From positions 1 to 55,307 of the forward strand of contig URKH01000004.1 of NCBI GenBank assembly GCA_900548255.1: a stretch of DNA of 55,307 nucleotides, read 5' to 3'. Position 1 is the stretch's first letter. Each line of letters starts with the position of its first letter. This DNA comes from an uncultured Collinsella sp. GTDB taxonomy: Bacteria > Actinomycetota > Coriobacteriia > Coriobacteriales > Coriobacteriaceae. Positions 24,432 through 32,670 of the stretch are shown here, one piece after another. The position numbers and the translations under genes were made by a program. The notes under the pieces are model-generated. The model was given only the letters and a program-made list of their open reading frames with translations. It was not told the origin of the DNA and did no database searches.

Positions 24432-25517
24432 ATGGCGCACGATGTAGTCCTGATTCCCGGTGACGGTATCGGTCCCGAGATTACGCAGGCCATGCGCCGC
24501 GTGGTCGAGGCCGCCGGTGTCCAGATCAATTGGAATGTCCAGGAAGCCGGTGCCGGCGTCATGGACGAGTTTGGCACGCCGCTGCCCCAGCACGTGCTCA
24601 ATGCGGTCGCCGAGACCAAGGTTGCCATCAAGGGTCCCATTACTACGCCGGTCGGCACGGGTTTCCGCAGCGTCAACGTTGCCCTGCGCAAGCATTTCGA
24701 CCTGTACGCCTGCGTGCGCCCTTGCCTGTCGCAGCCGGGCGACGGCTCGCGTTTCCGCGACGTCGACCTGGTCATCGTGCGCGAGAACACCGAGGACCTC
24801 TACGCCGGCATCGAGTTCGATGAGGGCGCTGCCGAGGTCGAGGAGCTCTCGCAGCTCGTCGAGCGTTCGGGCCAAAAGACCTTCGCCGCCGATTCCGCGA
24901 TCTCGATCAAGCCCATCTCTATCGCCAAGAGCCGCCGTATTGTGGAGTATGCCTTTGAGTATGCCCGCCGCTGCGGCCGCAAAAAGGTGACGGCCGTGCA
25001 CAAGGCCAACATCATGAAGGTGACCGACGGCCTGTTCCTGCGCGTTGCGCGCGAGGTGGCCGCCAACTATCCCGATATCGAGTTCAACGACAAGATCGTC
25101 GACGCTACCTGCATGGGCCTGGTCCAAAACCCCAACGACTTCGATGTCCTGGTGCTGCCCAACCTGTACGGCGACATCGTGAGTGACCTGTGCGCCGGCC
25201 TGGTGGGCGGCCTGGGTATGGCTCCGGGTTCCAACATCGGTGCCGACTGCGCCATCTTTGAGGCTACGCACGGCTCCGCGCCCGATATCGCCGGTCAGGA
25301 TATCGCTAACCCCACGGCCGAGATTCTCTCTGCGGCTATGATGCTCGATCACCTGGGCGAGAACGACGCTGCCAATCGCATTCGCGTCGCCGTGTCTGCC
25401 ACGCTCGACGAGGGCGAGCAGGTTACCGGTGACGTGCGTCGTGCCCAGACCGGCTCCGTTGAGGGCGCTGTGGGCACGCAGGCCTTTGCCGATGCCGTTA
25501 TCGCTCACCTGGCCTAA
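24432..25517 (+). CDS. Isocitrate/isopropylmalate dehydrogenase family protein, probably NAD-dependent isocitrate dehydrogenase
   Basis: Expected to oxidise and decarboxylate isocitrate or a related beta-hydroxyacid. It has the family opening LIPGDGIGPEIT, then KGPITTPVGTGFRSVNVALRK, the ENTEDLYAG substrate loop, the KANIMK catalytic lysine, and GSAPDIAGQ followed by NPTAEILS near the end. The ENTED and PVGTGFRS motifs favour isocitrate (or homoisocitrate) over isopropylmalate. The 361-residue length fits. No leucine-pathway genes are nearby. It is the last gene of its operon. Confidence 0.88.
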   Translation: MAHDVVLIPGDGIGPEITQAMRRVVEAAGVQINWNVQEAGAGVMDEFGTPLPQHVLNAVAETKVAIKGPITTPVGTGFRSVNVALRKHFDLYACVRPCLSQPGDGSRFRDVDLVIVRENTEDLYAGIEFDEGAAEVEELSQLVERSGQKTFAADSAISIKPISIAKSRRIVEYAFEYARRCGRKKVTAVHKANIMKVTDGLFLRVAREVAANYPDIEFNDKIVDATCMGLVQNPNDFDVLVLPNLYGDIVSDLCAGLVGGLGMAPGSNIGADCAIFEATHGSAPDIAGQDIANPTAEILSAAMMLDHLGENDAANRIRVAVSATLDEGEQVTGDVRRAQTGSVEGAVGTQAFADAVIAHLA

Positions 25518-25576
25518 GGCATGCACACTGCAAACGCCTAAATAGTACTTAAGTGTTTGCGTATAACCTAAGAATC

Positions 25577-25605
25577 AATACGCCCGGCGCTCTGTCGGGC
25601 GTATT
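25577..25605 (+). terminator. Probable terminator after the isocitrate dehydrogenase gene
   Basis: AATACGCCCG and CGGGCGTATT form a perfect 10-bp stem. The T-run is weak (TCTATT), so efficiency is uncertain. Confidence 0.65.
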
Positions 25606-25643
25606 CTATTGAGGACTATGTTTCCTAACAAGGAGTAACTGAT

Positions 25644-26729
25644 ATGGGTCTGATTCAAAAGAAGGACGAGAAGGACGAGATCGACGGCATCCAGATCATC
25701 GAGCGCGGCGAAGGCCCCGACGGTGACGAGGACGAGAAGATCGATCTGGTCGCCGGTACGTCTGCCGAGCACATTGCCGCCGGCACGACGGCCGAGGAGG
25801 AGGACGCCCGACTGGAGGCTCAGATTGCCGCGGATGCCGCTGACGAGAACCTCATGCCCGAGGAGCAGGACGAGGACGACGACGCCGACGTGGACGACCA
25901 CGCTTGCAAGCACAAGAAGACGATGATTGCCGCCTTTGTGGTCGCCGTCGTGATCGCTGCCGTGGTCGGCTTCTTTATCGGCAACGGTGGTTTTGGCGGC
26001 AAGGGCGTCGGCTCGGCGACCCTGACCGAGGACCAGCTCGATTCGACCGTGGCAAGCTATAGCTACAACGGCAAGAAGAGCGACATCACCGCGCGTGAGG
26101 CCATCGAGAGCCAGTACAGCCTCGACACCGTCAAGGATAGCGATGGCAACTACACCGCTCCTTCTGCTGACGTCATCCTGTCCTACGTGCGCAATCAGAT
26201 TCTGCTGGACGCTGCCGAGGACGAGGGCATTACCGTTTCTTCCAAGGAAATGAAGCAGTACGCCGAGGATTCCATCGGCACTTCGGACTACAAGACCATG
26301 GCCACGCAGTACGGCGTGTCCAAGGACCAGGCCAAGCAGATCGTCCGTCAGTCCGCGACGCTGCAAAAGCTCTACAAGAAGAAGGTGGGCGATAGCTCTG
26401 CAAGCATGCCGACCGCCCCGACCGAGCCTGCTGACGGCAACGAGGAGACCGCGAGCAAGGACTACGCCGACTACATCATCAACCTTGTCGGCGATGAGTG
26501 GGATAGCTCAAAGGGCACTTGGAAGGATGCCGACAGCACCTATGCCAAGGCCTTCGCTGACGATGCCTTTACGGCCGATAGCGCCACCTACAAGCAGGCC
26601 ATGACCGCCTATTACACCGCCTACCAGCAGTATTCCTCGCAGGCTTCGAGCGCCAGCTCCAAGTGGACCGAGTATGCTAACGGCCTCTACGCCAAGGCCA
26701 ACATCAGCATCTACGGCCTGTTTGCGTAA
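25644..26729 (+). CDS. Membrane-anchored SurA-N-like protein without a visible PPIase domain
   Basis: Residues 1 to about 90 are acidic and cytoplasmic. One membrane helix (IAAFVVAVVIAAVVGFFIG, near 95-113) follows, then an exported region. That region, VASYSYNGKKSDITAREAIE...ILSYVRNQILLDAAEDEGITVSSKEM, matches the SurA/PrsA-type N-terminal chaperone arrangement. Parvulin signatures are not evident afterwards. It might be a secretion chaperone of the outer face. TAAGGAG is upstream and a terminator downstream. Confidence 0.72.
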   Translation: MGLIQKKDEKDEIDGIQIIERGEGPDGDEDEKIDLVAGTSAEHIAAGTTAEEEDARLEAQIAADAADENLMPEEQDEDDDADVDDHACKHKKTMIAAFVVAVVIAAVVGFFIGNGGFGGKGVGSATLTEDQLDSTVASYSYNGKKSDITAREAIESQYSLDTVKDSDGNYTAPSADVILSYVRNQILLDAAEDEGITVSSKEMKQYAEDSIGTSDYKTMATQYGVSKDQAKQIVRQSATLQKLYKKKVGDSSASMPTAPTEPADGNEETASKDYADYIINLVGDEWDSSKGTWKDADSTYAKAFADDAFTADSATYKQAMTAYYTAYQQYSSQASSASSKWTEYANGLYAKANISIYGLFA

Positions 26730-26770
26730 AGAGTTGCACGGCTCATCGAGCATCTAGCTGATAGAAAACA

Positions 26771-26809
26771 AATTGCCCGCCAGTACGGAAGTCGTTCTGG
26801 CGGGCAATT
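26771..26809. terminator. Bidirectional terminator between convergent genes
   Basis: AATTGCCCGCCAG and CTGGCGGGCAATT form a 13-bp perfect stem. It lies between the 25644 gene and the convergent XRE gene, with a T-rich run on the minus side. Confidence 0.85.
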
Positions 26810-26843
26810 TGCGTTGAGGGCGTGATTGGCGGCTTAATTATGG

Positions 26844-27083
26844 CTATTCATCTTTAAGTCCAAAAAGGCTATCGGCTTCATCGTCGGATATATATTCCAG
26901 TACATCGCCCGGTTGGCAGTCGAGTGCCCGGCATATCGCGTCAAGAGTTGAAAAGCGCACGGCAGAAACCTTGCCCGTCTTGATGCGCGACATATTGACC
27001 TGGGAGATGCCCACGCGTTCCGCAAGCTCTTTGGATGAGATCTTGCGTTCGGCGAGCATGCGGTCGAGCCGCAGAATAATCAT
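26844..27083 (-). CDS. Small XRE/Cro-type DNA-binding protein
   Basis: A 79-residue helix-turn-helix protein (MLAERKISSKELAERVGISQVNMSRIKTGK; then LDAICRALDCQPGDVLEY) of the YozG type. Such small regulators usually pair with a DUF2975 membrane protein, as here: it begins nine bases after the upstream gene's stop. The pair probably senses a membrane-related signal, with autoregulation likely. Confidence 0.9.
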   Translation of the reverse strand: MIILRLDRMLAERKISSKELAERVGISQVNMSRIKTGKVSAVRFSTLDAICRALDCQPGDVLEYISDDEADSLFGLKDE

Positions 27084-27092
27084 GGATTCCCC

Positions 27093-27731
27093 CTAGAGCA
27101 ACTCGTCATCTTGTATTTGCAGGATACACCCGTACTGGAAGACGCTGGCAATCAGGCTAATAATCAGGCCTGCAAAGACCATAGAGAGGTCGAGGTGCTG
27201 GCCGCCGAGCGCATCCGTAAAGTTGCCGCCAAATCCTGAGAGTATCAGCCCCGTGACTATGGCACCAAGAAGCTTCACAGCAACGCCGCCAATAAGGAAC
27301 AAATGTCCTACTTGACGTAGTATGCGGATGCATTCGAGGTCAAAGGGCCTGCCCGCCTTTTCAATGGCGGAGAAAAACCTGTATGCGCTTAGCACAATGG
27401 CAAGCGCAAGGCATGTCATCATGGCGCTCCCTATGGCAGTATGACCGTCGTGCGCGACAAGCATAAGAGGGGTCTGTTCATTGGCGCCGACGAGAGCGAG
27501 AGATGGCCCTTCGCCGGCATTAAGCTCTACGGATTGGAGGCAGAACCCTTGGGAGAGGCTAGGCAATATGAGTAGAAGCTCGATTGCAATGACTGCGAGG
27601 AGTCCCAGAGCGAGCGCTACGGCGGTGCAGATTGTGGCCCATTTGCAGATGTGAGCGAGCTTCCCCAGATCGGCTATTGCCTGTTCGCGGTTGATGGGTT
27701 CATTCGATTTGGATACGTTCCAGCGGATCAT
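27093..27731 (-). CDS. DUF2975-type membrane protein
   Basis: A 212-residue protein with four hydrophobic segments, the usual layout of DUF2975 proteins that precede a YozG-like regulator. The start at 27731 has GGAGGAG upstream; an in-frame start 15 bases earlier lacks one. It carries a long loop with NAGEGPSLALVGANEQT between helices 1 and 2. Transcribed before and with the XRE gene. Confidence 0.8.
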   Translation of the reverse strand: MIRWNVSKSNEPINREQAIADLGKLAHICKWATICTAVALALGLLAVIAIELLLILPSLSQGFCLQSVELNAGEGPSLALVGANEQTPLMLVAHDGHTAIGSAMMTCLALAIVLSAYRFFSAIEKAGRPFDLECIRILRQVGHLFLIGGVAVKLLGAIVTGLILSGFGGNFTDALGGQHLDLSMVFAGLIISLIASVFQYGCILQIQDDELL

Positions 27732-27978
27732 AGCTCCTCCAACCAATGTCTAGGATGATATTTAAATCTTATAACATACTTAATGATAAACGATAAACAA
27801 TTACAGATTAGAGTAAGTTATGTTTGTAAGACGAATAGCGAGAGCTTATGGCATATTTAGGGAGTGAGAGTTTGGCACGTGGGGGATGGACGAGTATCGA
27901 AATTTCCCGCAACCGCGCAAGTGCTTCATCGGGTCTCCCTAATTCATATGGAAAAGGAGCTGCAAACGATTGGAAATA

Positions 27979-28010
27979 ACCGCTGAGCGGTCGAAAACTA
28001 CCGTTCACCG
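27979..28010 (+). promoter_or_regulatory. Putative LytTR-like site 1 (two half-sites 21 bp apart)
   Basis: ACCGCTGA starts at 27979 and ACCGTTCA at 28000. One of five such pairs in the window. It sits about 300 bp upstream of the predicted aga-PTS promoter in a 700-bp gene-free region (27732-28432) that otherwise shows no coding signal. Confidence 0.6.
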
Positions 28011-28195
28011 ATAATTTCTAAACTGGTTCTAACTGGTATTAAGTCAAAAAGACCAATTCACAAATCTTCACAATGACCTGCATTTTTTCTACATGCCTTT
28101 TTTGGCCACCCTGCGTTGTTTAGACACAGAAAAGGTTCCGATCTTTCGTCAAAGTATTTCGAAACGGTTTCAAAACCGCAGGTAGAAGTGTTAAC

Positions 28196-28230
28196 GAGCG
28201 GTAAACGGTCGATTTATCGCCGTGAGCGGT
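28196..28230 (-). promoter_or_regulatory. Putative LytTR-like site 2
   Basis: Reading the minus strand, ACCGCTCA begins at 28230 and ACCGTTTA at 28209, again 21 bp apart. It lies about 50 bp upstream of the predicted -10 of the PTS operon. Confidence 0.6.
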
Positions 28231-28278
28231 GCAAAAACGTTTTACTGCGTGAATCAGCGAAAGCGACCTCTTCTGTGA

Positions 28279-28317
28279 TGATATAGTGACAACAACACGT
28301 CACGTGGTTACTACCAG
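28279..28317 (+). promoter_or_regulatory. aga PTS promoter with dre-like GntR operator
   Basis: An extended -10, TG-A-TATAGT, lies at 28279-28287. The palindrome TGGT-TACT-ACCA starts at 28305, just after the expected transcription start. The same 13-mer, TGGTTACTACCAG, recurs before agaS. It fits the TGGT-N4-ACCA frame of DasR/NagR sites. A further palindrome AGACCA-C-TGGTCT follows at 28323-28335. Confidence 0.7.
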
Positions 28318-28432
28318 TTGAGAGACCACTGGTCTTCAAAGAACGCTTTCCAAGAAGCTTTAAGGGCGTCCGCCCGCTGGCTTCCGAAAACATCGGACTC
28401 AGATCGTACACACCTTCGGAAGGGAAATTTGA

Positions 28433-28876
28433 ATGGTTGGCTTTATTCTTACCGGTCATGGACAGTTCGCACCCGGCCTCGCAAGCGCTATCGCTATGGT
28501 CGCCGGTGGTCAGCCCGCTTTTACCGTCGTTCCTTTCGAGGGCGACCAGGCTGCTTCCTACGGTGAGGATCTCCGCGCCGCTATCACCGCCATGCGCGAG
28601 GAGTGCGATGGCGTGCTCGTCTTTACCGACCTGCTTGGTGGTACCCCGTTCAACCAGGCAATGATGATTGCCCAGGATGTCGACAACGTCGAGATTCTGA
28701 CTGGCACGAACCTTCCCATGGTTATTGAGCTTCTGTTCCTCCGCGGCAACGCTACGCTCGCCGAGCTTGGCGAGCAGGCCGTGACCGTTGGCCAGACGGG
28801 CATCACCGCCCAGACGGTTGCCTCCGTCGCTGGTGCCGAGGAAGAGGATATCTTCGGTGACGAGGACGGCATCTAA
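28433..28876 (+). CDS. PTS mannose/N-acetylgalactosamine-family EIIA component
   Basis: Cytoplasmic phosphocarrier that takes phosphate from HPr and passes it to EIIB. The 147-residue product has the active His9 in LTGHGQFAPG, and VFTDLLGGTPFN, a hallmark of the EIIA-man fold. GGAAGGG is upstream. First gene of the PTS operon, overlapping the YajC-like gene by one base. It lies downstream of a GntR-type operator. Confidence 0.93.
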   Translation: MVGFILTGHGQFAPGLASAIAMVAGGQPAFTVVPFEGDQAASYGEDLRAAITAMREECDGVLVFTDLLGGTPFNQAMMIAQDVDNVEILTGTNLPMVIELLFLRGNATLAELGEQAVTVGQTGITAQTVASVAGAEEEDIFGDEDGI

Positions 28877-29157
28877 TGGCCGATTTCGGAGCCAGCGTCC
28901 TGAGCTCCTCGGTCGCTCTTTTAGGCCTGCTTGTCGTCATGGGCTTGATTTACACCATCTGGTCGCAAATCAACATGAAGAAGAAGCAGAAGTACTTCAA
29001 GGAGCTGCACACCGAGCTCAAGCCGGGTCAGGAGGTTCTTTTCGCCGGCGGTATCTACGGAACCGTCAAGGGCATCGAAGGCGAAAAGATCCAGATCAAA
29101 GTCCGATCCGGTGCCGTCGTAGATGTTTCGCGTTACGCGATTCAGGAGATCAAGTAA
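28876..29157 (+). CDS. YajC-like protein inside the PTS operon
   Basis: A 93-residue protein with one N-terminal membrane helix (about 9-28), then a charged QINMKKKQKYFKELHTELKPGQEVLFAGGIYGTVKGIEG domain typical of YajC. YajC normally accompanies SecDF. Here it overlaps the EIIA stop and precedes EIIB. A yajC-like gene is likewise known inside mannose-family PTS operons for glycosaminoglycan disaccharides in streptococci. Its role there is not established. Confidence 0.85.
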   Translation: MADFGASVLSSSVALLGLLVVMGLIYTIWSQINMKKKQKYFKELHTELKPGQEVLFAGGIYGTVKGIEGEKIQIKVRSGAVVDVSRYAIQEIK

Positions 29158-29193
29158 CTGTCGTCAGCAAATAACGAAAGGAAGCTGATCAAC

Positions 29194-29676
29194 ATGGCAG
29201 AACCCAACATTCTTCTTACCCGCATCGATAACCGACTGGTCCATGGTCAGGTTGCCACCCAGTGGAACTCCACCCTGGGCTCCAACCTTATCCTCGTCGC
29301 CAACGACGATGTGTCGACCAACACCATGCGTCAGAACCTCATGAAGATGGCCGCTCCCGCCGGCGTCGCTACGCGTTTCTTCTCCCTGCAGAAGACCATC
29401 GACGTCATTGGCAAGGCGAGCCCGCGCCAGAAGATCTTCATCGTGGCCGAAACACCGGAAGACGTGCTTACGCTCGTCAAGGGCGGTGTGCCTATAAAGA
29501 AGGTAAACATCGGCAACATGCACATGTCGGAAGGAAAGCGCCAAGTCGCCACCTCCGTCGCAGTTAACGACGAGGATGTCGCTGCGTTTAAAGAGCTGCA
29601 GGAATTGGGGGTGGAGTTGGAGATCAGGCGCGTTCCGAGCACGCCTGTTGAGGACACGAGCAAGCTCTTCTCGTAA
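29194..29676 (+). CDS. PTS mannose/sorbose-family EIIB component
   Basis: Receives phosphate on His17 (RIDNRLVHGQV) from EIIA and phosphorylates the incoming sugar. The 160-residue product is canonical for the family, with LVKGGVPIKKVNIGNMH near the middle. A paralogue at 40056 has lost the histidine. AAAGGAAG is upstream. Probably agaV-like by context. Confidence 0.93.
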   Translation: MAEPNILLTRIDNRLVHGQVATQWNSTLGSNLILVANDDVSTNTMRQNLMKMAAPAGVATRFFSLQKTIDVIGKASPRQKIFIVAETPEDVLTLVKGGVPIKKVNIGNMHMSEGKRQVATSVAVNDEDVAAFKELQELGVELEIRRVPSTPVEDTSKLFS

Positions 29677-29766
29677 TCCTCGTGATCCACGTTGTCAGGA
29701 TTGAAACCCTGACGTTCTGTACGTGATATCCAAAGTGCGTACATACATTTTGAAAGGAGGAGCAAG

Positions 29767-30567
29767 ATGGAATACTCGATCATCCAGGTCGCTCTGGTCT
29801 TCATCGTCACGTTCGTCGCGGCAATCGACCAGTTCAACTTCCTCGAGTCTCTCTATCAGCCCATCGTCACCGGCGCCGTCATCGGTCTTATCCTTGGCGA
29901 CCTCAACACCGGTCTTCTCGTGGGTGGTACCTATCAGCTCATGACGATCGGCAACATGCCGATCGGAGGCGCTCAGCCGCCTAACGCCGTCATCGGCGGC
30001 ATCATGGCAGCCATTCTCGCTATCGCTACGGGCCTCGAGCCCAACGCGGCAGTCGGCCTTGCCATTCCGTTCGCTCTGCTTGGTCAGCTCGGCGTTACCC
30101 TGGTCTTCACGCTTATGTCGCCGCTCATGTCCTCCGCGGACAACATGGCCCACAACGCTGACACCAAGGGTATCGAGCGTCTGAACTACTTCGCCATGGC
30201 CCTGCTCGGCCTGATCTTCGCTGTCGTCGTCACCCTGTTCTTCATCGCTGGCGCTACCATCGGTCAGACCATCGCTTCCGCCATCCCGACTTGGCTGCAG
30301 ACCGGTCTCTCCGCTGCAGGCGGCATGATGCGCTTCGTCGGCTTCGCCGTCCTGCTCAAGGTTATGATGAACCGCGATATGTGGGGCTTCTTCCTCATGG
30401 GCTTTGGCCTCGCGCTCATCACCGTTGCCAACGATTCGCTGGCAACCCCTGCCCTGCTCATCCTCGCTCTCATCGGCTTCGGCATCGCTTTCTGGGACTT
30501 CCAGCAGCAGACCGAGCTGAAGGGTGCAGCTGTTTCTGACGGAGGTGACTTCGAAGATGGCATCTAA
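29767..30567 (+). CDS. PTS mannose/N-acetylgalactosamine-family EIIC component
   Basis: Membrane permease subunit. The 266-residue protein has about seven hydrophobic segments and the conserved stretch GAVIGLILGDLNTGLLVGGTYQL then GGAQPPNAVIGG. GAAAGGAGG is upstream and it overlaps EIID by 11 bases. The substrate is probably N-acetylgalactosamine or a related amino sugar, judged only from agaS and the deacetylase downstream. Confidence 0.92.
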   Translation: MEYSIIQVALVFIVTFVAAIDQFNFLESLYQPIVTGAVIGLILGDLNTGLLVGGTYQLMTIGNMPIGGAQPPNAVIGGIMAAILAIATGLEPNAAVGLAIPFALLGQLGVTLVFTLMSPLMSSADNMAHNADTKGIERLNYFAMALLGLIFAVVVTLFFIAGATIGQTIASAIPTWLQTGLSAAGGMMRFVGFAVLLKVMMNRDMWGFFLMGFGLALITVANDSLATPALLILALIGFGIAFWDFQQQTELKGAAVSDGGDFEDGI

Positions 30568-31639
30568 TGAGTATGTGATCCCGGGGCACTACGAGGATCT
30601 CACTCCTGCTCCGCAGCTCGACCAGAAGACCCTCAACAAGATGGCTTGGCGCTCCTGCTTCCTGCAGGCATCGTTCAACTACGAGCGCATGCAGGCCGCT
30701 GGCTGGCTCTACTCCATCATCCCCGGTCTGGAGAAGATCCACACCAACAAGAACGACCTCGCGGCTTCCATGAGCCACAACCTGGAGTTCTTCAACACCC
30801 ACCCGTTCCTCGTCACCTTTGTTATGGGTATCGTGCTTTCGCTCGAGCAGAACAAGGTTGACATCCCCACGATCCGCGCCGTCCGCGTCGCCGCAATGGG
30901 CCCGCTCGGTGGTATCGGTGACGCCCTGTTCTGGCTGACGCTCGTGCCTATCACGGCCGGCATCACCTCCAACATGGCCATCAACGGCAACGCCGCTGCG
31001 CCGATCATCTTCCTGGTGATCTTCAACGTCGTCCAGTTCGCTCTGCGCTTCTGGCTCATGAACTGGTCCTACAAGCTTGGCACCAGCGCTATTGACGCTC
31101 TGACTGCCAACATGCAGGCCTTCACGCGTGCCGCTTCCATCATGGGCGTCTTCGTCGTCGGTTGCCTGGTCGTCACCATGGGTGGCACCCAGATCAACCT
31201 CCAGATCCCCAACGGCACCACCCGTGGCCTCTCCGCTACTACCGTGATCGTCTCCGAGAAGGAGGCCGAGAACTTCACCGGTATGGAGGGCATCGATACC
31301 GAGACCGCTGAGGCCGGTACCATTGCCATGACCGATGAGGACGGCAACGCCCTCACCGCTTCCGATGCCGACGGCAACGCTGTCGAGTGCGGCGTCACCG
31401 ATCTGGGCAACGGCATGGAGTCCGTTACCTACGGCACCGTCACCGAGGATCCGGTCAACTTCTCTGTTGCCGACACCCTCAACACCATCGTCCCGAAGCT
31501 CGTCCCGCTTATGCTTACGCTGCTGCTTTACTACATGTTCGCTAAGCACAGCTGGACCCCGACCAAGGGCATTCTGCTGCTCTTCGTCCTGGGCATCCTG
31601 GGCGCTGGCCCGCTTGGTCTCTGGCCGAGCATCTGGTAA
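30557..31639 (+). CDS. PTS mannose-family EIID component with an enlarged extracytoplasmic loop
   Basis: Works with EIIC to transport the sugar. The N-terminal part WRSCFLQASFNYERMQAAGW and the GPLGGIGDALFW motif are typical. The 360-residue length exceeds the usual 270-305. The excess, about 75 residues near 222-300, lies between membrane helices and is acidic and Thr/Gly-rich (MTDEDGNALTASDADG). The start at 30557 has GGAGGT upstream, inside the EIIC 3' end. An operon terminator follows. Confidence 0.92.
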   Translation: MASNEYVIPGHYEDLTPAPQLDQKTLNKMAWRSCFLQASFNYERMQAAGWLYSIIPGLEKIHTNKNDLAASMSHNLEFFNTHPFLVTFVMGIVLSLEQNKVDIPTIRAVRVAAMGPLGGIGDALFWLTLVPITAGITSNMAINGNAAAPIIFLVIFNVVQFALRFWLMNWSYKLGTSAIDALTANMQAFTRAASIMGVFVVGCLVVTMGGTQINLQIPNGTTRGLSATTVIVSEKEAENFTGMEGIDTETAEAGTIAMTDEDGNALTASDADGNAVECGVTDLGNGMESVTYGTVTEDPVNFSVADTLNTIVPKLVPLMLTLLLYYMFAKHSWTPTKGILLLFVLGILGAGPLGLWPSIW

Positions 31640-31705
31640 GGCTCTAGCTTGAGGGGTGTGTCCCTACGCGGCTCACACCCCGACCCCTTAAGCCATGTGT
31701 ATGTT

Positions 31706-31744
31706 AAAAGCCGCGTGCTCGTAAGAGCGCGCGGCTTTTGTTTT
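31706..31744 (+). terminator. Terminator of the mannose-family PTS operon
   Basis: AAAAGCCGCGTGCTC-GTAA-GAGCGCGCGGCTTTT followed by GTTTT. Confidence 0.92.
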
Positions 31745-31824
31745 CTTGATGAGTCGGGTGTTGCGGACTGATAATGCTTAACACCCTAGGTAGTTAGCCG
31801 AATTCGAGCAAAAGGGAGGATAGG

Positions 31825-32556
31825 ATGGCGATCGGAGCGCGTAAGCAACCGCTGTACGATCAGCTGGTCGATATTCTGACCGAAAAGATTGACCAAGAAT
31901 ATCGCGCTGGTGACATGATTCCTTCCGAGCGCGAACTTTCGGAGCGCTATGGTCTCTCGCGCACTACGGTACGCTTGGCTCTGCAGGAACTGGAGCGTTT
32001 AGGACTGGTGGTTCGGCAGCACGGTCGCGGTACCTTTGTGACTGACCGTTCGGCAAAAGCAACCAATCTTATGCAGTCCTACAGCTTTACCGAGCAGATG
32101 CGCGCGATGGGTCGAGAACCCGAGACCACGATTCTCGAGTTTTGCGAGATGGAGGCCGATAAGAATCTGGCCGAGCATATGGGATTGCGTATCGGTGATC
32201 GCATTTTTAAGCTTAAGCGCCTTCGTTCTGCCGACAACATGCCCATGATGGTCGAACGCAGCTATCTACCGGTTCGTCAATTTCTGTCCCTAAAGCGACC
32301 GCTGCTGGAGCGCAAGCCGCTTTACGATGTGATTGAGCAAGACTTTCAGCAAAAGATACGCGTGGCTGAAGAGGAGTTCTATGCGAGCATAGCCCGTCCC
32401 ACCGACGCCCACCTTTTGGGAATTGTCGAGGGCTCGCCTGTGCTCGATTTAGTCAGGACTACGTATAACGAGTCAAACGAGGTTGTGGAGTATACACTCT
32501 CGGTTGCTCGTGCCGATCAGTTTAAATACAAGGTTTACCACCAGCGTAGCAACTAG
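31825..32556 (+). CDS. GntR-family regulator, HutC/UTRA type (DasR/NagR-like)
   Basis: A 243-residue repressor with an N-terminal winged helix (YDQLVDILTEKIDQEYRAGDMIPSERELSERYGLSRTTVRLALQELE) and a C-terminal UTRA ligand domain from about residue 90. It lies between the PTS operon and agaS. Both have a TGGT-N4-ACCA palindrome, the frame bound by NagR/DasR, so it is the probable repressor. The ligand is likely an amino-sugar phosphate. AAAGGGAGGA is upstream of the ATG. Confidence 0.9.
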   Translation: MAIGARKQPLYDQLVDILTEKIDQEYRAGDMIPSERELSERYGLSRTTVRLALQELERLGLVVRQHGRGTFVTDRSAKATNLMQSYSFTEQMRAMGREPETTILEFCEMEADKNLAEHMGLRIGDRIFKLKRLRSADNMPMMVERSYLPVRQFLSLKRPLLERKPLYDVIEQDFQQKIRVAEEEFYASIARPTDAHLLGIVEGSPVLDLVRTTYNESNEVVEYTLSVARADQFKYKVYHQRSN

Positions 32557-32596
32557 TGTCCGCATCGTTTCCATATGGTGATTCTTTGCATTTAAC

Positions 32597-32631
32597 TGGT
32601 TACTACCAGATAACCAACCGAAGTGTATAAT
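32597..32631 (+). promoter_or_regulatory. agaS promoter with dre-like operator
   Basis: TGGTTACTACCAG (32597-32609) overlaps the -35 region of a consensus TATAAT at 32626-32631, a position where repressor binding blocks polymerase. Identical over 13 bases to the operator at 28305. Confidence 0.75.
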
Positions 32632-32670
32632 TGCACGTCAGAGGATTACTTCTAGAGAGAGGTATTAGAA

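Noticed and set aside
28159..28180. An extra LytTR-like half-site near GAAACGGTTTCAAAACCGC
   Set aside because: Only one weak half-site without a 21-bp partner; the word is a small GAAACGGTTTC palindrome.
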